In this document: one piece after another, positions 53,619 through 62,291 of the stretch
Layout of the letters: each line of letters starts with the position of its first letter
Numbering within the stretch: the first letter of the stretch is position 1
Assembly (NCBI GenBank): GCA_963772815.1
Contig: CAVYYV010000004.1
Location: 434,001 to 498,000, forward strand
Reading direction: 5' to 3'
DNA from: DATFFO01 sp963772815
Lineage (GTDB): Bacteria > Actinomycetota > Acidimicrobiia > Spongiisociales > ZC4RG35
DNA: 64,000 nucleotides
Program-made: the position numbers and the translations under genes
The notes under the pieces: generated by a model
What the model was told of the DNA's origin: nothing
The model's database searches: none
The model's input: only the letters and a program-made list of their open reading frames with translations

Positions 53619-53740
53619 TGACTCCGCCCCGCGCGACCGCGATTGGCGATCTCGAAGGAACACGGGAAGGCTACCGGCCGTTGTTTCCTCCGGCAACTCG
53701 TTCCATCCCAGATACTGGGAGGGGAATCCGGGCCGGGTCC

Positions 53741-54880
53741 TCACCGGCGGGGAGGTCGACCGCCTATGCCGACCTGCATCAGAGCCCGTTTTACCCGGTC
53801 CCAGCCCGCCGAGCCCGCCGCCAGCAGGCTGAAGTGGCCTTCGCCTGCCATCACGTCGAGCTGGGCCGACCCACCACTCTCGACGATGAGATCCCGGTAG
53901 CCCAGAGACTGGCCGAGGGGGACCACGGTGTCGGCGTCGCCGTGAACCAGGAGGACGGGGGAGCGGGGGAGAGGACGACTCATGAGGTCCAGCAACTGAC
54001 CGGGATCGAAGCGGCCGGCGGCGCCTCCCCCCAGCCCAGCCCCACCCACCAGGTCGAACACGCCCGAGACTCCGACCGTCAGCGTGGGCCGGCTCTCGCC
54101 TCGCGCCAGATCCCACATCGCCAGGTAGGCGCCGGCCGAGTGGCCGATCACCGCCATCCTCTCCGCTCCGAGCAGGCGCCGAGCCAGGCCACCGGCCTCG
54201 GCGACATCATTGGTGGTCGCCACCGGCCCTCCGCCCGTTGGAAGACGGCGGTATTCGATTGCGGCCGAAGAGATTCCCGCCCGGGCCAGGTCCACCGCCC
54301 ACGTCTCCACCGTGTCCCGACCCCATGAGTCGAGCCAGAAGCCTCCATGGACCAAGATGGCGGCACTTCCCGGCTCTTTGGCCCTGCGCACATCGATTAC
54401 CTGATCGGGGTGAGGACCGTAACGGAGGGTTTCCACCGGCCAAGCAGCGCGGTTCACCAGATGGCGAAGGGCATCGCGATAGCCCTGAGGCCCGCGCCCG
54501 ACCAGGCTGGCTACTGCCTCTCCTGCCAGCAGGGAACGTCGCCTCCAGCGGTCACGGCTGCGAATGTTCGACAGATGCACTTCGACCACGGGGGTTGTGA
54601 TCGATGACACGGCATCGGCGAGAGCCCACGAGTAGTGGGTCAGAGCGCCCGCATTGACGATCATGCCGTCGTAGCCGGAGCCCGAGTGGATCCACTCGAC
54701 CAGGTCTCCTTCGTGATTCGACTGAACGCATGTGACCTCCAACCCGAGCTCAGATCCCCACTCTCCGACCTGGTCCTCGAGTTGGCCGAGCGTGGCAGTT
54801 CCGTACACCTCAGGCGAGCGAGTCCCCAACAGATTCAGATTGGGGCCGTTCACGCACAGGATCGTTTCCATCTTGTCCAC
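53741..54880 (-). CDS. aroQ: Type II 3-dehydroquinate dehydratase fused to an alpha/beta hydrolase
   Basis: A 379-residue two-domain protein. Residues about 4-145 are AroQ, the shikimate-pathway dehydratase: NGPNLNLLGTRSPEVYG, VNAGALTHYSWAL and VEVHLSNI. Residues about 155-379 are an alpha/beta hydrolase with oxyanion motif HGGFW, nucleophile GHSAGA, acid HGDADTVVP and His in GEGHFSLL, resembling kynurenine formamidase/esterase types. The reading frame is continuous with no stop or shift at the junction. GTG 54880 follows a TACGAT box by 6 bases. The fusion is unusual; what the hydrolase acts on is unknown. Confidence 0.88.
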   Translation of the reverse strand: MDKMETILCVNGPNLNLLGTRSPEVYGTATLGQLEDQVGEWGSELGLEVTCVQSNHEGDLVEWIHSGSGYDGMIVNAGALTHYSWALADAVSSITTPVVEVHLSNIRSRDRWRRRSLLAGEAVASLVGRGPQGYRDALRHLVNRAAWPVETLRYGPHPDQVIDVRRAKEPGSAAILVHGGFWLDSWGRDTVETWAVDLARAGISSAAIEYRRLPTGGGPVATTNDVAEAGGLARRLLGAERMAVIGHSAGAYLAMWDLARGESRPTLTVGVSGVFDLVGGAGLGGGAAGRFDPGQLLDLMSRPLPRSPVLLVHGDADTVVPLGQSLGYRDLIVESGGSAQLDVMAGEGHFSLLAAGSAGWDRVKRALMQVGIGGRPPRR

Positions 54881-54886
54881 GGCATG

Positions 54887-54892
54887 ATCGTA
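54887..54892 (-). promoter_or_regulatory. -10 box for the aroQ fusion
   Basis: Minus-strand TACGAT lies 6 bases before GTG 54880. Confidence 0.45.
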
Positions 54893-54988
54893 GAAGCGAA
54901 CAGGTTCCCTTCTCCATCACCTGGTCTCGGTACACTCCCCTGATCGGGTTGTCCGGGCAACGGGAACTCAGTCACTCCCGTCGACGTC

Positions 54989-55807
54989 ATGAGGGGGAGG
55001 ATGTCCAGATCGTCCCAGAACATCGAGAGGCGGGCTCGTGCCGGTTGGGCGGCTCACGCCGCTCTGGTGGCCGTGGGACTGATGGTCCTGTCCGCTTGCT
55101 CCCCCAACGCTCTGGGCGATCTGGGAGGCCGGGCGTCGGGATGGATCGACGAGGTGGCCACCACCCGGCCCTCCACGACCACCACCCTGGCTGCGACCAC
55201 GTGCCCGGCCGCCACGAGCGACTGGGTGAACGACCAGTTCGGGGCGCCTCCTGCCGAATCCCAACCCGAACAGGTGCTGGCGGTGATCTTCGCCAGGTCG
55301 AGCGGTGACTCGCGTTACCTGCAGTCGTCGCGGGCCGAGATAGTGCTCATGGTCCCCGAGATCGAATTCCCTCTCACGCTTCCGGCCCAGGTGTCGCATA
55401 TCTCATCGCAGCTGGTGGTGGGGCGCCAGTCGCTCCACCTGGCGACCGATCCCATGGTGGCCTTCGGGCTGTGGTCGGTCGAGCCCTACACGCGCTCCCG
55501 GTCGGTGGGCCAAGTGGCAGTGCTGACCGCGTCGAGCGATCCGGCTGCCGCCGAGGTGGCGAACGATCCCAACACGGCCCCCACCTGTTTGGCCTTCAGC
55601 AACGTAGAGGGACGGGTGTGTGGGATCGAGTCCTTCGCCGACTGGCCCGTGTGGCGCCTCGAATCGGCCAGCCAGGTGACCCACCTCTGGTATCTGGGCT
55701 CGCTGCGCTATGAGATGACGGCTCGGCCCGATCTGGACGAGAGCCTGATCCATACGATGATCGACAGCATGGCCCCTCTGGCCGACGATCTGGAGAGGGG
55801 TCGGTAG
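54989..55807 (+). CDS. Lipoprotein of unknown function
   Basis: The 272-residue protein has a lipoprotein signal with lipobox LSAC (VLSACSPN), a Thr-rich linker (TTRPSTTTTLAATT) and a globular part with several cysteines. No family was recognised. ATG 54989 is used; ATG 55001 lies directly on a GGGGGAGG stretch and has no proper ribosome spacing. A TACACT box about 55 bases upstream may be its promoter. Confidence 0.78.
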   Translation: MRGRMSRSSQNIERRARAGWAAHAALVAVGLMVLSACSPNALGDLGGRASGWIDEVATTRPSTTTTLAATTCPAATSDWVNDQFGAPPAESQPEQVLAVIFARSSGDSRYLQSSRAEIVLMVPEIEFPLTLPAQVSHISSQLVVGRQSLHLATDPMVAFGLWSVEPYTRSRSVGQVAVLTASSDPAAAEVANDPNTAPTCLAFSNVEGRVCGIESFADWPVWRLESASQVTHLWYLGSLRYEMTARPDLDESLIHTMIDSMAPLADDLERGR

Positions 55808-55855
55808 CGTCCGGCCGCACGATAGGCTGGCGAGCCGTCTGCAAGGAGGATCCCC

Positions 55856-57766
55856 CTGTTCCACGGTGGCTGGTCTGGATGGCACAGCTACATGCGCTAC
55901 GACGCCGACCAGGATCGGCCTTCGGTGGACAGCGCCCTCCTGAGGCGGGTGTGGGGCTATGCCCGGCCATACGGAACCAAGCTGACCGGGGTGCTGGTCA
56001 CGGTCCTGGTGGTGAGCGGGATGACCGTCGTTCCGCCGGTGCTGAGCCGGTACCTGATCGACGACGCCATTCCCAACAAGGACGTGGGCCTCCTCACCCT
56101 GCTCGGGGTCGGGATGGTGGTGGTTCCGGTCGTCTCGGCGCTGGTGGGCGTGTTGCAACGCTGGTGGTCGTCGAAGGTGGGGGAGGGAATCATCTTCGAT
56201 CTCCGCACCGCCCTGTTCGCCCACCTGCAGAGAATGTCGCTGCGTTTCTTCACCGCCACGAAGACGGGCGAGTTGATGAACAGGCTCAATAGCGACGTGG
56301 TGGGCGCCCAGCAGGCGATCACGGGAACTTTCGTCACCATCCTCTCCAACGTCGTATCGGTAACGGTGACCCTGTTGGTGATGCTCGGCGCCAGCTGGCA
56401 GTTGACCATCCTGGCGCTGGTGGCTCTGCCTCTGTTCGTGCTGCCGGCGAGGAGAGTGGCTCGTATTCTTCGCCGGGTCACCGAGCAGCAGATGGAGCAC
56501 AACGCCGTCATGTCGGGGATCCTCCAGGAGACCTTCAATGTGAGCGGTGCCCTGCTCGTGAGGCTGTTCGGTCGCGGCGGCGCCGAATTGCAGCGGTTCC
56601 AGGGCGAAGCGGGGGCGGTGCGAGACCTGGGCGTACGTCGGGCCATGGTGGGACGATGGTTCTTCGCCTCCCTGGGCCTGGTCAGTGCCATTGGTACGGC
56701 CGGAGTGTTCTGGCTGGGCGGTTGGTATGTGATTAGAGGAGCCATGGACCTGGGGATCGTGGTCATGTTCTCTGGTCTCCTGGCCCAGCTGTACGGGCCC
56801 CTGTCATCGCTCTCCAACAGCAGGGTCGAGTTCGCCACGTCACTGGTCTCGTTCGAGCGAGTGTTCGAGGTCATGGATCTCGATATCGACATACCCCAGC
56901 CTGCCCATCCTGTGGCCGTGGAGAAAGTGCGAGGCGAGGTCACGCTCGAACATGTCAGCTTCCGCTACGGCTCCGACACGCCCGAGGGCCTGGCGGCAGT
57001 CAAGCGGTGGCGTGACACCGACCGCGACCACGAGCCGGTGACCCCCGTCGAGACTCGGCCATGGGCGGTCGAGGATGTGTCTTTCGTTGCCCCGCCCGGG
57101 TCTCTCACGGCACTAGTCGGCCCTTCAGGGGCGGGAAAGACCACCATCTCCTATCTCATCCCTCGCCTGTACGACGTGACCGAGGGAGCCGTCAAGATCG
57201 ACGGTCACGATGTCCGTCGGCTCTCCTTGCAGACACTGGCAGGCGCGATCGGGGTGGTCACCCAGGAGACGTACCTGTTCCACGACACGATCGCCGCCAA
57301 TCTCCGCTATGCGCGTCCCGACGCCACCCAGGACCAGCTGGAAGAGGCTTGCAGGGCGGCCAACATCGATGATCTGATAGCCGCTCTCCCGGGCGGATAC
57401 GAGACCGTGGTCGGTGAGCGGGGTTATCGCCTCTCGGGGGGGGAGAAGCAACGTCTCGCCATCGCCCGGGTCATCCTCAAGGATCCCCGCATTCTCATCC
57501 TCGACGAGGCCACTTCACATCTCGACTCACGATCCGAGGCCCTCATCCAGGAGGCTCTGGAGAGACTCATGCGTGGCCGGACATCCCTGGTGATCGCCCA
57601 TCGCCTGTCCACGGTCCGATCGGCCGATCAGATCCTGGTGCTCGACCGGGGTCGGCTGGTCGAGTCCGGCACACATGAGTCCCTGCTGGCGGTTGGCGGT
57701 CTGTACTCGAGCCTCTACCAGACGCAATTCCGCTCCCCCTCCACCCTGGAGGTGGCGGAAGGGTGA
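55856..57766 (+). CDS. ABC transporter, fused permease and ATPase (exporter type)
   Basis: This type IV exporter half-transporter has six membrane helices (about residues 30-320) and a nucleotide-binding domain with Walker A GPSGAGKTT, signature LSGGEKQRLAIAR and Walker B ILILDEATSHLD. The substrate is unknown. Start choice: AAGGAGGA (55843-55850) lies 5 bases before an in-frame CTG at 55856, and the extra residues (FHGGWSGWHSYMRYD) look like the N-terminus of relatives. ATG 55892 has no ribosome site. A CTG start is rare, so 55892 remains the fallback. An insertion of about 25 residues precedes Walker A. Confidence 0.88.
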   Translation: MFHGGWSGWHSYMRYDADQDRPSVDSALLRRVWGYARPYGTKLTGVLVTVLVVSGMTVVPPVLSRYLIDDAIPNKDVGLLTLLGVGMVVVPVVSALVGVLQRWWSSKVGEGIIFDLRTALFAHLQRMSLRFFTATKTGELMNRLNSDVVGAQQAITGTFVTILSNVVSVTVTLLVMLGASWQLTILALVALPLFVLPARRVARILRRVTEQQMEHNAVMSGILQETFNVSGALLVRLFGRGGAELQRFQGEAGAVRDLGVRRAMVGRWFFASLGLVSAIGTAGVFWLGGWYVIRGAMDLGIVVMFSGLLAQLYGPLSSLSNSRVEFATSLVSFERVFEVMDLDIDIPQPAHPVAVEKVRGEVTLEHVSFRYGSDTPEGLAAVKRWRDTDRDHEPVTPVETRPWAVEDVSFVAPPGSLTALVGPSGAGKTTISYLIPRLYDVTEGAVKIDGHDVRRLSLQTLAGAIGVVTQETYLFHDTIAANLRYARPDATQDQLEEACRAANIDDLIAALPGGYETVVGERGYRLSGGEKQRLAIARVILKDPRILILDEATSHLDSRSEALIQEALERLMRGRTSLVIAHRLSTVRSADQILVLDRGRLVESGTHESLLAVGGLYSSLYQTQFRSPSTLEVAEG

Positions 57767-58147
57767 TCACGCCCCCCGGGTGAGATTGTGGATCATCAGC
57801 TCATCGGGTGTCGCCAGCAACAGGACGTCGCCGTCCGTGGCCAACCACAGCTGGGGCCCGGCCGCCAACCAGCATCGCCGCGGGAGGATGTCCAGCGCCC
57901 GTCGGCAGGTCGGGCCGGGTCGATAGGCCAGCACCGACCGGGCGGGCGCTCCCACACCCGGGACCTGGGAGACGAGGTCGAATGACCCGAACAGCGCCGC
58001 AATGGCCTCGACTGAATCGGCCGGTCCATCAGGGCCGAACCACTCGACCAGGCCGCAGACGGGACAGGCGATGACCCCGTATCGGCCATGAGTGGCCAGC
58101 TCGTGACTGCAGATATCCGAACCGGGGAAGGAGATATCACGTTGCAT
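57767..58147 (-). CDS. Hypothetical protein with CxxC pair
   Basis: About 126 residues with CPVCGLVEWFGPDG near residue 29, a possible half zinc site, and a beta-rich C-terminus (LWLATDGDVLLLATPDELMIHNL). I recognise no family. ATG 58147 follows a TAGCTT box by 7 bases. It converges on the ABC transporter with almost no gap. Confidence 0.65.
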   Translation of the reverse strand: MQRDISFPGSDICSHELATHGRYGVIACPVCGLVEWFGPDGPADSVEAIAALFGSFDLVSQVPGVGAPARSVLAYRPGPTCRRALDILPRRCWLAAGPQLWLATDGDVLLLATPDELMIHNLTRGA

Positions 58148-58154
58148 GCTCGCC

Positions 58155-58160
58155 AAGCTA
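58155..58160 (-). promoter_or_regulatory. -10 box for the CxxC protein gene
   Basis: Minus-strand TAGCTT lies 7 bases before ATG 58147. The IS110 left end must lie beyond it. Confidence 0.35.
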
Positions 58161-58216
58161 CGAGGCGGGTGTGACATTTAATTTCGGTGGGGCGTTCCGA
58201 AGGAGCGGATAGGTTT

Positions 58217-58465
58217 GCTGGGGCCGGTTCGTTTGGTGCGGCAGGGACTGTGACTGGAGCGGACGTGATGTTCGACTCCTCAAATCTGACCGTTGGTCAA
58301 ACGAACTCCCCGGCACACGTGGATACCGTTTCGGGAACTCGACGGCCGACGTGGAATGTTGGACCTCTATTTCGGGAATGTCCGGGTTGGACACGTCCCG
58401 CCTCTTCGGATCGTGTGCAGCCGGCCCAGACGAACTCCGGCTGGATGGATAGACCGCGTGTGAAG
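58217..58465 (+). ncRNA. Candidate IS110 bridge RNA
   Basis: The non-coding left part contains a long stem. GCTGGGG (58217-58223) pairs with CCCCGGC (58308-58314), one G-U, and GTTCGTTTG (58227-58235) pairs with CAAACGAAC (58298-58306), with a small bulge between. The enclosed loop holds a GGAG/CTCC hairpin. A second region follows with TTTCGGGAA twice (near 58329 and 58372). IS110-group elements are known to encode a bridge RNA upstream of the transposase. Assignment here is by position and structure. Confidence 0.55.
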
Positions 58466-58473
58466 GAGGCGTG

Positions 58474-59886
58474 ATGGTCTTGTATCTGGGTATTGATGTG
58501 GCATGTGTGGCAGCTCACCGGGCGAGCCTGGCCGATGAGCGGGGTCGGTTCTCATGGTCGGGCTGGCGGTTCCACTCTCGTCCGGAGGAGCTGGAGCGGC
58601 TGTGGGAGAGGATCCCCGACGGCGCTGAGGTGACGGCGATCATGGAGCCAACGAGGAATGCGTGGGTGCCGTTGGGGTCGTGGCTGCGGGCCCGGGGCGC
58701 CAAGGTGGTCTTGGTCCCTCCGGAACAGTCGGCTGATCTTCGGGACTATTACAACAAGCACACCAAGACCGACCGTCTGGATTCGAGAGTGCTGGCTCGG
58801 CTTCCCCTGTTGCATCCCGAGGGTCTGATACCTGAGAACGGTTCCGGAGCCGCCGACCCGTTGAAGAGAGCCGTCAGGCAACGGTCGAGCCTGTTGAAAC
58901 GTCGTGTCGCCGCCATGCAGCGTCTCGACGCCTATCTGGAACTGTTGGGTCCGTCATGGTCTGACGCGTTGGGGTCTGGCGACTACGGCAAGGCCGCTCT
59001 GGCCGTCCTGGAACGGTGGGCCGACCCTCGAGCAGTGAAACGAGCAGGCAGGAAACGGATCACAACCCGGATGATCCGGGTTAGCCGTGGTGGCTGGCGG
59101 GAAGACCGAGCCGACAGGCTCCTCGCCGCAGCCGACGAGACACTGGAATTGTGGGCACATGGCGGAATCGACTTCGCCGAACTCGCCGAAGACGTCGCCG
59201 CCGAAGTCCGGGTCATCAACACGCTCAACACTGAGATCGCCAACCTGGACGAACGGATCGAAGTGCTCTACGCCAAAGCCGACCCCGACGGGATCGTCAT
59301 CTCCGCTCCAGGAGTGGCGGTCACCTCGGCGGCTGGAATCCTGGGACGTGTCGGAGACATGAACCGGTTCGACAGCCTCGCTGGGGTGAGAGCCTTCACA
59401 GGGATGGTGCCCAAGGTCGACCAGTCCGGATTGACCGCCAACCCCCACAAGGGAATCACCAAGAAAGGCGACCCAGGACTACGACAGGCTCTCTTCCTTG
59501 CCGCTGACGCCGCCCGCAAAGTCGACCCCACCCTGGCTGCCCGATACCACCGACTCATGACCACAGCAGGAAAACACCACGTGTCGGCGGTATGCGCCGT
59601 CGCCACCGTGCTCATCACCCGCATCGGCGCCTGCTGGCGCAACGGCGAGCACTATGTGCTCCGAGACGTCGACGGTCGCGAAATCAGCGAAGCCGAAGGC
59701 CGAGCCATCTGCACAGACCGTTACCGAGTCGACTCAGCGACCCGAGCTGCTCGACGAGCCACCAGCCAAGCCAAAAGCCTGAAACTACGGACGAGCCGGC
59801 GCAAAAAGGAGTCGACCAAAGCCGCTCCGACGTCCGACCCGTCCACGGTCAAAGATACCGACCAGCAGGTCGCCGAAACCGCTTGA
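58474..59886 (+). CDS. IS110-family transposase (DEDD recombinase)
   Basis: The 470-residue protein has a RuvC-like N-terminus with DEDD residues in YLGIDVA, MEPTRNAW and TKTDRLDSRVLA. A helical middle follows, and the C-terminal Tnp domain reads APGVAVTSAAGILGRVGD, FTGMVPKVDQSG and HKGITKKGDPGLRQALFLAA, with the serine in DQSG the likely recombinase nucleophile. GTG 58474 or ATG 58471 are both possible; AAGGAGG lies just upstream. The length is somewhat above average because of a basic, Ser/Thr-rich tail. It appears intact. GC skew falls along the gene. Confidence 0.9.
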   Translation: MVLYLGIDVACVAAHRASLADERGRFSWSGWRFHSRPEELERLWERIPDGAEVTAIMEPTRNAWVPLGSWLRARGAKVVLVPPEQSADLRDYYNKHTKTDRLDSRVLARLPLLHPEGLIPENGSGAADPLKRAVRQRSSLLKRRVAAMQRLDAYLELLGPSWSDALGSGDYGKAALAVLERWADPRAVKRAGRKRITTRMIRVSRGGWREDRADRLLAAADETLELWAHGGIDFAELAEDVAAEVRVINTLNTEIANLDERIEVLYAKADPDGIVISAPGVAVTSAAGILGRVGDMNRFDSLAGVRAFTGMVPKVDQSGLTANPHKGITKKGDPGLRQALFLAADAARKVDPTLAARYHRLMTTAGKHHVSAVCAVATVLITRIGACWRNGEHYVLRDVDGREISEAEGRAICTDRYRVDSATRAARRATSQAKSLKLRTSRRKKESTKAAPTSDPSTVKDTDQQVAETA

Positions 59887-59993
59887 CATGCCTTAGGAAC
59901 TCAGAAAGCCCTTGTGACGCGAAACACGTAGGTGCTAGGGGAGTGGCGGGCCCACCGAGCAAATCGGGAGGCCGAGATGGGCGAGCGCTTCGA

Positions 59994-60497
59994 TCAGATC
60001 TGCAGGCGAGGCATCTCGAAGGTGTCCTCGATGCGGGGCCCGGGAACGAGCAGCATCGGGCGAAGCGACTTCTCCATCACCCGGGCAGAGACGCTTCGCC
60101 ACGCCTCTTCGGTGAAGAGGCGGCGTGTGGCCCCCATCACCACCATGTCTGCCTCGAAGTCGTCCGCCGTCCGGATTATGGCCTCGGCCGGGTCATCGCC
60201 TTCGACGAAGCGAACACTCGCGCTCAGGCCCTCGGCGTTGAGAGCGGCCACGATCGGCTCGACCGCCCGCCGACCCCTCTCTTCCAGGTAGGCGGCCGCC
60301 TTCGCCTCCGGATCGCCCTTGTCGTCGTCGGCGAGGAGGGAGCGGCGATCCTCGTCGTCGAGGGCATCAAGGAATGTCCTGGGTACCTGGATCACGGTCA
60401 TGACCGTGAGCACGCCATCCCCACCTCCCAGCCGAGCACACAACTCGGCGACCGGGCCCGGTGGGAGCACGCCGGTGGTGGCGATGAGAATTCTCAC
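59994..60497 (-). CDS. Usp-like protein lacking the ATP motif
   Basis: The 167-residue protein has the Usp-type fold pattern (RILIATTGVLPPGPVAEL; DMVVMGATRRLFTEEAW; RPMLLVPGP). It lacks the G-x2-G-x9-GS ATP-binding motif, unlike the Usp at 43275. GTG 60497 follows a TAACCT box by 8 bases. Confidence 0.75.
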   Translation of the reverse strand: MRILIATTGVLPPGPVAELCARLGGGDGVLTVMTVIQVPRTFLDALDDEDRRSLLADDDKGDPEAKAAAYLEERGRRAVEPIVAALNAEGLSASVRFVEGDDPAEAIIRTADDFEADMVVMGATRRLFTEEAWRSVSARVMEKSLRPMLLVPGPRIEDTFEMPRLQI

Positions 60498-60505
60498 GGG
60501 CCCTC

Positions 60506-60511
60506 AGGTTA
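60506..60511 (-). promoter_or_regulatory. -10 box for the Usp-like gene
   Basis: Minus-strand TAACCT lies 8 bases before GTG 60497. Confidence 0.4.
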
Positions 60512-60564
60512 GGGTGAAACGCGAGGCAATTGCCTCTGAGCCGGCGATTTCGAAAGCAGGTCTC

Positions 60565-61074
60565 GTGCCCCCGCCCACTCCGGAAACGATAAACCAGGTC
60601 ACCTGGATGATCCCCAATGCCCTGGCGCTCATCGGCTCTCATTCGGGCGACGAGTGGAACGCCATGACGGCGTCGTGGATCACACAACTGTCGATGGAGC
60701 CCGTCCTGGTCGGGGTGGCCGTGGACAACAAAGCCGTCACCCATCGCCTGATCACCGCCTCCGCCGTCTTCAGCGTCAACTTCTGGTCCCCGGACGACAC
60801 CAAGGTATTCGTCAAGTTCTCCAAGCCGGCCGCCAAAGAGGGCATGACGCTGAACGGGAGGCCGATTCGGGTTGATGTCACCGGCGCTCCGCTCTTCGAG
60901 GAGGCCATCGCCTGGTTGGAGTGCGAGATACGCCACGCCCTCGATCTGGGGACCCACACCCTGTTCGCGGGCGAGGTAGTCGGAGCGGGCACCGTTTCGG
61001 ACGATCCGGGCCGGGCGGCGGCCATCGGCGATACCCGGATGAAGTACGGAGGAGTCAAGCGAGGCGGGCACTGA
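60565..61074 (+). CDS. Flavin reductase domain (DIM6/NTAB) protein
   Basis: About 169 residues of the FMN-binding split-barrel flavin reductase family: NALALIGSHSGDEWNAMTASW, FSVNFWSPDD and HALDLGTHTLFAGEVV. It probably reduces FMN/FAD or acts as a partner of a flavin monooxygenase. GTG 60565 is taken; GTG 60514 in the same frame is possible. It is divergent from the Usp-like gene. Confidence 0.88.
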   Translation: MPPPTPETINQVTWMIPNALALIGSHSGDEWNAMTASWITQLSMEPVLVGVAVDNKAVTHRLITASAVFSVNFWSPDDTKVFVKFSKPAAKEGMTLNGRPIRVDVTGAPLFEEAIAWLECEIRHALDLGTHTLFAGEVVGAGTVSDDPGRAAAIGDTRMKYGGVKRGGH

Positions 61075-61085
61075 AGCAAAGGGGC

Positions 61086-62279
61086 TCAAGCAGGAGCCGG
61101 ATAACCGGGCCGGCCCGCCTCGAGCCAGTGGGCCAGCGCCTCCTCCGTCTCCACGTCCTCCCCTCGCTCAGCCGCCATCATGTAGCGGTGGTGCAGTACG
61201 TCGCAGTAGGCCTGAATCGGATCCCGCACGTCCTCGTGGGCTGCGAGCCTCGCCACCGCCGGCTCGAACTGGCCCACCCGCCATCTGACGGCCGTCACGT
61301 TCTTCATCAGAGACGTCTGGATGCCTTCCCGGGTTTGGAAGTAGTACAGGTCTGAGAGGATCTGGCGGGCCTGATTCTCCAGGGCGTCGATTCCGGTCAG
61401 ATCCCGGAGGCGCCTGGAGTAGAAGGTGCGCCCACCCACGCGGAGCTTGAAGCGCAGCTGGTCTCCGCTGCCATCCGAGACGACGTTCACCTCCTCGACA
61501 TCGAAGCCAAGATCGTTGATGCGCTCGATCCGGTCGGCGATCAAATTGCGCTCGTCGACGCCGATCACGTGCTCGCCCTTCAGCTCATGCCACAGGCCTT
61601 CGTAGCGGTTGGCTATTTCCTCGCCCAACTCGAGGTCGGCTTGATCCAGATCTGTTCCGGCCTGGGCAGCGATGTCGGCCATGCCTCCTGCCACGTTCTC
61701 GATCATGATCTCGATGTCCTCCCGTCGCTGCCCCTCGGAGAGCCCGGCGGTGTGAAGAGAGGCGGTCTCGGCATCCACCATCAGGGTCTCGATGGCGTCG
61801 GCGTCCCAGCGGTAGAGGACATTGGACAGCGAGCAATCGCCCCAGAAGCATCCCGCCAGATGAAGTTCGACCAGTAAGTAGGCGAACGCATCCAACATCC
61901 GCTTGCGGTTGGCGCCGAAACCGGCGCCGGCCAGAAGCTCGCGGTAGGAGAACGAGAACGACTCGTAGATAGTGACGAGCGCTGCCGAAGCCTCGTCGTG
62001 GGGGTCATCGGTGCGATGTGTGATGAGCCCTACCGGTACTACGGTCAGGGTCGACATGTCCTCGAGACGGCGCAAGACGTCATAGTCGTTACGGGCCGCC
62101 CGCTCCGGCAGTTCCTTGATCGCGTACAGGCCCTGGGTCGTCTCGATGAACCTGACCGTATGACGAGAGATCCCCTTGGGCAGCTCCACGAGGCTGGGCA
62201 AGTCCCAGTCGGGGAGGGGAGTCGGCCAAGGCAGATCGAGGAAGTCGGGGTGACCGGGGCGAACGGTGACAGTGGCCAT
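61086..62279 (-). CDS. DUF4032 protein with kinase-like core
   Basis: The 397-residue protein belongs to DUF4032, common in actinobacteria. The N-terminal half resembles a lipopolysaccharide/aminoglycoside-kinase fold (YAIKELPERAARNDYDVLRRLE; FWGDCSLSNVLYRWD; MVDAETA). This suggests an ATP-dependent kinase with GDCSLSN as catalytic loop. The C-terminal half is DUF4032. The substrate is unknown. ATG 62279 follows a TAGGGT box by 6 bases. Confidence 0.88.
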   Translation of the reverse strand: MATVTVRPGHPDFLDLPWPTPLPDWDLPSLVELPKGISRHTVRFIETTQGLYAIKELPERAARNDYDVLRRLEDMSTLTVVPVGLITHRTDDPHDEASAALVTIYESFSFSYRELLAGAGFGANRKRMLDAFAYLLVELHLAGCFWGDCSLSNVLYRWDADAIETLMVDAETASLHTAGLSEGQRREDIEIMIENVAGGMADIAAQAGTDLDQADLELGEEIANRYEGLWHELKGEHVIGVDERNLIADRIERINDLGFDVEEVNVVSDGSGDQLRFKLRVGGRTFYSRRLRDLTGIDALENQARQILSDLYYFQTREGIQTSLMKNVTAVRWRVGQFEPAVARLAAHEDVRDPIQAYCDVLHHRYMMAAERGEDVETEEALAHWLEAGRPGYPAPA

Positions 62280-62285
62280 GGCGCC

Positions 62286-62291
62286 ACCCTA
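62286..62291 (-). promoter_or_regulatory. -10 box for the DUF4032 gene, overlapping the lhr stop
   Basis: Minus-strand TAGGGT lies 6 bases before ATG 62279 and overlaps the stop codon of lhr at 62289-62291. Confidence 0.4.

Larger units (their letters stand above)
58190..59910 (+). mobile_element. IS110-family insertion sequence (approximate ends)
   Basis: The element comprises a structured non-coding left part of about 280 bases, a DEDD transposase and a short right end. The right end is set by the TTGACATGCCTTAGGA-like stretch just after the stop, a pattern I associate with actinobacterial IS110 ends. IS110 elements lack long terminal inverted repeats, so both ends are estimates. It sits between two genes and appears intact. 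Confidence 0.7.
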
